NCBI GenBank assembly: GCA_002385675.1
Contig: DGDY01000120.1
Coordinates: 1-11,029, forward strand
Reading direction: 5' to 3'
Source of the DNA: Anaerolineales bacterium UBA3940
Lineage (GTDB): Bacteria; Chloroflexota; Anaerolineae; Aggregatilineales; UBA3940
DNA length: 11,029 nt
Below, piece after piece: positions 7,951 through 11,029 of the stretch (positions are counted from its first letter, which is position 1; the number at the start of each line of letters is the position of its first letter). The translations under genes and the position numbers were made by a program. The notes below the pieces were generated by a model that searched no databases, was not told where the DNA came from, and saw only the letters and a program-made list of their open reading frames with translations.

Positions 7951-8673
7951 TTAATGACGGTTCCGCTTTTGCGCAACCAGCATAATGTGCAGTCCATAAC
8001 CGAAGTGTTCGCGTAAGCTGTCATATGCTGAGGCCAGGCCTACACGGTGAAGTATGTCTCGAACACGGCGAGAGTTGACAAGACGGTATGAGCCCCGGCT
8101 CCCATAACCCAGGATTATTGTCTTCAGTTCCAGAATCTCGAAATACCGCTTCACCATGTTCGCAAGTTCTCGCCGGCTGATCCAGTTCTCAATGGGTTGT
8201 CGCGACCACGACTCTCTCTGCTCCTGCTGCATAGCATAAAATGTTCGAGCGTTTGGTGTGGTCAGAATTAAGTATCCATCCGGCTGCAGAAGGTCGTGAG
8301 CTATAGCGAGATAGCGCTCTTGCTCGTCAACATGCTCAATAACCTCCTGACTCACGACTATATCAAACTCCTCTTTAGGGTAGTCCCAGGTAAAGATATC
8401 GGCCTGTATGAAGGTTACGTGAGGAAACTTTCGAGCGGCCTCCTCAACTGCCCGACGTGATAACTCCACACCCACAGTAGGTCCAAACTGGCCCAGAATG
8501 GAAGTTAGCCAACCTGCCCCACAGCCCAGGTCAATGATTCGTGGAGCGACTTTCTTTGTACCTAGCAATCCATTCAGTATGTTGATACAACGGGCGAGTT
8601 TGAGGCGGTTAGCGAAATCAAAGTCCTGCCAGCGATTGTTATAGAACTGCTCCTGGTGGTGGACTGATGTCAT
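7951..8673 (-). CDS. Class I SAM-dependent methyltransferase (first)
   Basis: This 240-residue UbiG/Coq3-like methyltransferase has motif I IIDLGCGAGWL (46-56), the acidic strand-2 end GVELS (68-72, E70) and the adenine-side acidic residue in QADIF (90-94). FDIVVSQEVIEHV is at 103-115 and LLQPDGYLILTTPN at 128-141. The C-terminal third (SRRELANMVKRYFEILELKT region) forms the usual cap seen in this superfamily and may set substrate choice. It follows the Wzt ATPase by 30 bp. In O-antigen systems such as E. coli O8/O9a, a methyl-containing cap on the chain end is recognised by the Wzt C-terminal domain. This gene order suggests a comparable pairing, which is inference. No strong ribosome site precedes the ATG. 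It is unlike the second methyltransferase beyond the shared core motifs. Confidence 0.88.
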   Translation of the reverse strand: MTSVHHQEQFYNNRWQDFDFANRLKLARCINILNGLLGTKKVAPRIIDLGCGAGWLTSILGQFGPTVGVELSRRAVEEAARKFPHVTFIQADIFTWDYPKEEFDIVVSQEVIEHVDEQERYLAIAHDLLQPDGYLILTTPNARTFYAMQQEQRESWSRQPIENWISRRELANMVKRYFEILELKTIILGYGSRGSYRLVNSRRVRDILHRVGLASAYDSLREHFGYGLHIMLVAQKRNRH

Positions 8674-8703
8674 GATTAGATGAAATGAAAGAGCCTGACT
8701 GCT

Positions 8704-10005
8704 CTAATCTTGAGATGGTAATGGCAGTGGCGTACTTACCCAGGAATGTTCGACAAAGTACGATCCATGTTTATGAGGGCGAGGTATCCAGCCTGAGCCG
8801 AATACGTCTGCCGCATCAACCGTGAAACGGAAGGCGTTCTCAATTCGGTCGCCAATCTCATTGTTGACAGTAGAAGAGAGATAAAGACGGTATTCCCCCG
8901 GCAGAAGTGGAAGCGCTGGGATCATGCACTCCAGCATTCCCTTTGCGGGCAGCGTTGTAAATTCTTCACCCGCAATACGGGTATCAACGCTGAACAAATA
9001 CTGCCCAAGCATGTCTTCAATGCGTATCGTCACAAAAACATTCCGCAGTTTATCGGCAGACGACGAGGTGTAATTGATACGGAAGTAGACACTATCCCCC
9101 ATAGGGATGCGGTTGGTCGGCTGCTTCTGCTTATTCAGCATGGTTACTTCTGTAAAGCGAAATGTCTTCCCTCCAACACGATCTTCGCGCTCTGCTAAAC
9201 TGACCGCACCAGCGTCTTGAAGACTGCTCAGATACGATTGCACAGCATTGTCAACGGACGAGTCCAGTCTAATCCGGCCCTTGTGTAAGATGATTGCTCG
9301 CCCACACAGGTTCTGCACCGCCGCCATGTTGTGACTCACAAACAGCACCGTCCGCCCTTCGCTGGCCACCTCCCCCATTTTGCCCAGGCACTTCTTCTGA
9401 AACGCCGCGTCCCCGACCGCCAGCACCTCGTCCACCACCAGGATCTCCGGGTCGAGGTGCGCCGCCACGGCGAACCCCAGCCGCAGGCCCATCCCGCTCG
9501 AATAGTGCTTCACCGGCGTGTCGATGAACTTCTCCACGCCTGCGAAGTCCACAATCTCGTCGAACTTGCGGTCGATCTCCTCACGCGTCATGCCGAGAAT
9601 CGCCCCGTTCAGGTAGATGTTCTCGCGCCCGGTCAGTTCCGGGTGGAAGCCCGTCCCCACTTCCAGCAGCGACCCCACCCGCCCGAATACATCCGCATAG
9701 CCCTCGGTCGGCTCGGTGATGCGCGAGAGGATCTTGAGCAGCGTGCTCTTGCCCGCCCCGTTCGCGCCGATAATGCCGACGACCTCGCCCCGCTTGACCT
9801 CGAACGACACGTCCTTCAGCGCCCAGATGGTCTGGTCGAGCCCGGCAGCGCCGGTCGCTTCCCCGCGCAGCAGCCGCCCGGCCCGCCGGAACGGCGCGGC
9901 GACCGCGTCGGTGAGCGTGTCGCGCAGCGTGCGGTACCTCTCCTGCTTTCCGCCGATGCGGTACTGCTTGCTCAGGCCTTCTACCCGGATGGCGATATCA
10001 CTCAT
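8704..10005 (-). CDS. wzt: Polysaccharide ABC exporter ATPase with C-terminal glycan-binding domain
   Basis: This 433-residue protein powers export of a finished lipid-linked glycan with the adjacent permease. ATPase domain: Walker A GANGAGKST (80-88), a Q-loop region with Glu (SLLEVGTGFHPELTGRENI, 112-130) typical of the Wzt/KpsT/TagH class, signature YSSGM (168-172), Walker B ILVVDE (188-193), D-loop VGDAAFQ (197-203) and switch His225. An insertion at about 24-57 before the first core strand is common in this class. Residues from about 275 to the end form a beta-rich Wzt C-terminal domain that selects the exported chain in E. coli O8/O9a homologues. GC content changes sharply near residue 237, at the domain boundary. 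The ATG lies 2 bp after the permease stop, so the two are probably coupled. Confidence 0.94.
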   Translation of the reverse strand: MSDIAIRVEGLSKQYRIGGKQERYRTLRDTLTDAVAAPFRRAGRLLRGEATGAAGLDQTIWALKDVSFEVKRGEVVGIIGANGAGKSTLLKILSRITEPTEGYADVFGRVGSLLEVGTGFHPELTGRENIYLNGAILGMTREEIDRKFDEIVDFAGVEKFIDTPVKHYSSGMGLRLGFAVAAHLDPEILVVDEVLAVGDAAFQKKCLGKMGEVASEGRTVLFVSHNMAAVQNLCGRAIILHKGRIRLDSSVDNAVQSYLSSLQDAGAVSLAEREDRVGGKTFRFTEVTMLNKQKQPTNRIPMGDSVYFRINYTSSSADKLRNVFVTIRIEDMLGQYLFSVDTRIAGEEFTTLPAKGMLECMIPALPLLPGEYRLYLSSTVNNEIGDRIENAFRFTVDAADVFGSGWIPRPHKHGSYFVEHSWVSTPLPLPSQD

Positions 10006-10007
10006 GG

Positions 10008-10895
10008 CTACACCACGTCTGCAAAGGTCTTTTCCATACGGCGGAAGTAGAACAGGCCGCTGACGAGCAGCAGGGCCGCCGCCAGCGACGAGGCGATCAC
10101 GATGGGGCCTGGCCGGGTGTCTGTGCCGAGCAGCGCCCAGCGGAAGCCCTCCACCACGCCCACCATCGGGTTAAGCCCGTACAGCGTCCGCAGCAGGTCA
10201 TTCTCGATCAGGCTGCTGGGGTAGGCGATGGGCGTCGCGAACATCCAGAACTGCACGAGGAAAGGCACTGCATAGCGCACATCGCGGAACTGCACGTTCA
10301 TCGCCGAGAGCCACAGCCCGACGCCGAGCGCCGTCACGAGCGCCAGCAGCAGCAGAGGCGGCAGCCAGATCACGTTCAGGGTCGGGACGATGCCGTAGAA
10401 GAGCATCATGCCGAGCAGCACAAGGAACGCCAGCGCGAAGTCGATGACACCTGAAAGCACGCTGGAGAGGGGGATCACCAGCCGGGGGAAGTAGATCTTC
10501 TTGATCAGGTTGGCGCTGCCCACCAGACTGTTGGACGACTGGCTCAGCCCGTTCGCGAAGAAGGTCCACGGGACGAGGGCGGCATAGCTGAAGATGGGGT
10601 ACGGGATGCCGTCGGATGGGACTTCGGCCAGGTTGCCGAAGAACAGGCTGAAGACCACCATCGTGAAGAACGGCTGGATGATGGCCCAGGCCGCGCCGAT
10701 GACCGTCTGCTTGTAGCGCACCTTGATATCGCGCCATACGAGGAAGTACAGCAGTTCGCGGTACGCCCACACCTCGCCCAGCTTCAGCGAGACCCAGCCC
10801 TTCGACGGCTGGATGCGGATGTGAGGGACCTCGCCCTCAGCGGCAGGGACGTCTGCTTTCCGGTTCTGCGTCTCCCTGACAGTCGTTGCTGACAA
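10008..10895 (-). CDS. wzm: Polysaccharide ABC exporter permease (ABC-2 type)
   Basis: This integral membrane subunit forms the transport channel with Wzt. With the chosen TTG start it is 295 residues, a little longer than many Wzm/KpsM proteins. An amphipathic N-terminal region precedes the family hallmark RDIKVRYKQT (55-64). About six hydrophobic segments follow, including IIQPFFTMVVFSLFF, IDFALAFLVLLGMMLFYG, LLLLALVTALGVGLWLSA, FLVQFWMFATPIAYP and VIASSLAAALLLVSGLFYF. NVQFRDVRYAVPF before the fifth is conserved in this family. An ATG-started version from 10970 would add 25 low-complexity residues and overlap the kinase gene. TTG at 10895-10893 instead has GGAGG 9 bases upstream, so it is preferred. 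Confidence 0.92.
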   Translation of the reverse strand: MSATTVRETQNRKADVPAAEGEVPHIRIQPSKGWVSLKLGEVWAYRELLYFLVWRDIKVRYKQTVIGAAWAIIQPFFTMVVFSLFFGNLAEVPSDGIPYPIFSYAALVPWTFFANGLSQSSNSLVGSANLIKKIYFPRLVIPLSSVLSGVIDFALAFLVLLGMMLFYGIVPTLNVIWLPPLLLLALVTALGVGLWLSAMNVQFRDVRYAVPFLVQFWMFATPIAYPSSLIENDLLRTLYGLNPMVGVVEGFRWALLGTDTRPGPIVIASSLAAALLLVSGLFYFRRMEKTFADVV

Positions 10896-10904
10896 GTACG
10901 GCGG

Positions 10905-10909
10905 CCTCC
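10905..10909 (-). promoter_or_regulatory. Ribosome binding site deciding the TTG start of the permease
   Basis: GGAGG on the minus strand lies in the 16-bp gap between the kinase stop (10912) and the TTG at 10895-10893, with 9 bases of spacing. No other Shine-Dalgarno-like sequence in the gap serves an ATG in the permease frame. The ATG directly after the kinase stop is in another frame and soon meets a stop. Confidence 0.7.
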
Positions 10910-10911
10910 AT

Positions 10912-11029
10912 TTACTCGGCGGTCGATGAGTAGTAATAGTAGCTCTTGTAGTAGTCGTTCCTGGAGGCATCGACGCGGTTCAGGACCGTGCCCATGAGCC
11001 TCGCTCCGGACTGGTGCAGCCGCTCGTAG
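10912..11029 (-). CDS. C-terminal end of a bacterial tyrosine kinase (CpsD/CapB/Wzc type)
   Basis: The last 38 codons of a gene enter from the right edge in the frame whose first complete codon ends at base 11028. They read through LHQSGARLMGTVLNRVDA to a tail NDYYKSYYYYSSTAE and a TAA stop. The element G-x-x-x-x-G-T-V-L-N-R-V-D followed by a tyrosine cluster (six Tyr in eight residues) is the standard C-terminus of BY-kinases. In that family the cluster is trans-autophosphorylated and a cognate phosphatase reverses this to control polysaccharide length or amount. The Walker motifs lie outside the window, and fusion to a Wzc-like membrane domain cannot be judged. It ends 17 bases before the permease start codon and probably heads the same operon. 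Confidence 0.78.
   Translation of the reverse strand, partial: YERLHQSGARLMGTVLNRVDASRNDYYKSYYYYSSTAE

Larger units (their letters stand above)
7218..9295. other. Low-GC island: two methyltransferases plus the 3' half of wzt
   Basis: Hand counts of 60-base blocks show the drop. Blocks 7141-7200 and 6541-6600 are 72-73% GC, whereas 7201-7260 and 7321-7380 are 45%. Counted blocks in the methyltransferase at 7951-8673 range from 43% to 58%. At the other end, 9001-9060 and 9121-9180 average 46%, 9181-9300 is 52%, 9301-9360 is 62%, and 9361-9480 is 69%. No repeats or transposase remnants were seen at the junctions. Replacement by homologous recombination within wzt is therefore more likely than transposition. 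Confidence 0.7.

Noticed and set aside
5512..8673. Lasso-peptide or beta-lactam-type biosynthetic cluster suggested by an asparagine-synthetase-like protein with methyltransferases
   Set aside because: There is no precursor peptide, leader peptidase or carboxyethylarginine-synthase-like gene nearby. The neighbours are glycosyltransferases and a Wzm/Wzt exporter.
7191..9300. Mobile element origin of the low-GC island
   Set aside because: No transposase or integrase, terminal inverted repeats, or tRNA attachment site is visible at either edge. One edge lies inside a coding sequence that remains in frame, which favours homologous replacement.
9331..10050. Long plus-strand open frame (239 codons) antisense to wzt
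   Set aside because: It is opposite the highly conserved ATPase domain in GC-rich DNA, where antisense frames stay open by chance. Its composition is rich in Arg, Pro, His and Ala and no domain is recognisable.
10198..10770. Minus-strand 190-codon frame within wzm
   Set aside because: It is an out-of-frame shadow of the permease. The permease frame encodes clear membrane segments and family motifs, whereas this one is Arg/Pro/Ala-rich without hydrophobic spans.

Overview
The window is one stretch of a polysaccharide (O-antigen-, capsule- or exopolysaccharide-type) biosynthesis and ABC-export operon. Every supported gene lies on the minus strand, so transcription runs from the right edge to the left. 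The DNA is mostly GC-rich, coding is almost gapless, and short gene overlaps are frequent. Gene content alone does not fix the taxon. A free-living high-GC bacterium is likely, and Chloroflexota or a similar phylum is only a guess. No RNA genes, insertion sequences, CRISPR arrays or origins were seen. No non-coding stretch exceeds 73 bp.

In transcription order the layout is: (1) the C-terminal tail of a bacterial tyrosine kinase (BY-kinase, CpsD/CapB/Wzc type) with a tyrosine cluster, cut by the window edge; (2) a Wzm-type ABC-2 permease, probably starting at a TTG codon; (3) a Wzt-type ATPase with a C-terminal carbohydrate-binding domain; (4, 5) two different class I SAM-dependent methyltransferases; (6) an asparagine-synthetase-like protein that lacks the N-terminal catalytic cysteine; (7, 8) two GT-B (GT4-like) glycosyltransferases; (9) an intact glutamine-hydrolysing asparagine-synthetase-type amidotransferase; (10) a third GT-B glycosyltransferase that is a paralogue of gene 7; (11) the first codons of another gene leaving the left edge.

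A plausible joint role (inference): three or more cytoplasmic glycosyltransferases build a lipid-linked glycan. The amidotransferase(s) amidate an acidic sugar or similar group. The methyltransferases modify or cap the chain. Wzm/Wzt then export the finished glycan, with the Wzt C-terminal domain selecting it. The upstream BY-kinase would regulate synthesis or chain length.

The most striking structure is a base-composition island from about 7.2 to 9.3 kb. It covers the two methyltransferases and only the C-terminal, glycan-recognising half of Wzt. GC drops from roughly 70% to 45-55% within tens of bases at both ends, and the right-hand junction falls at the end of the ATPase domain. This looks like a cassette exchange that replaced the recognition domain together with the modifying enzymes.
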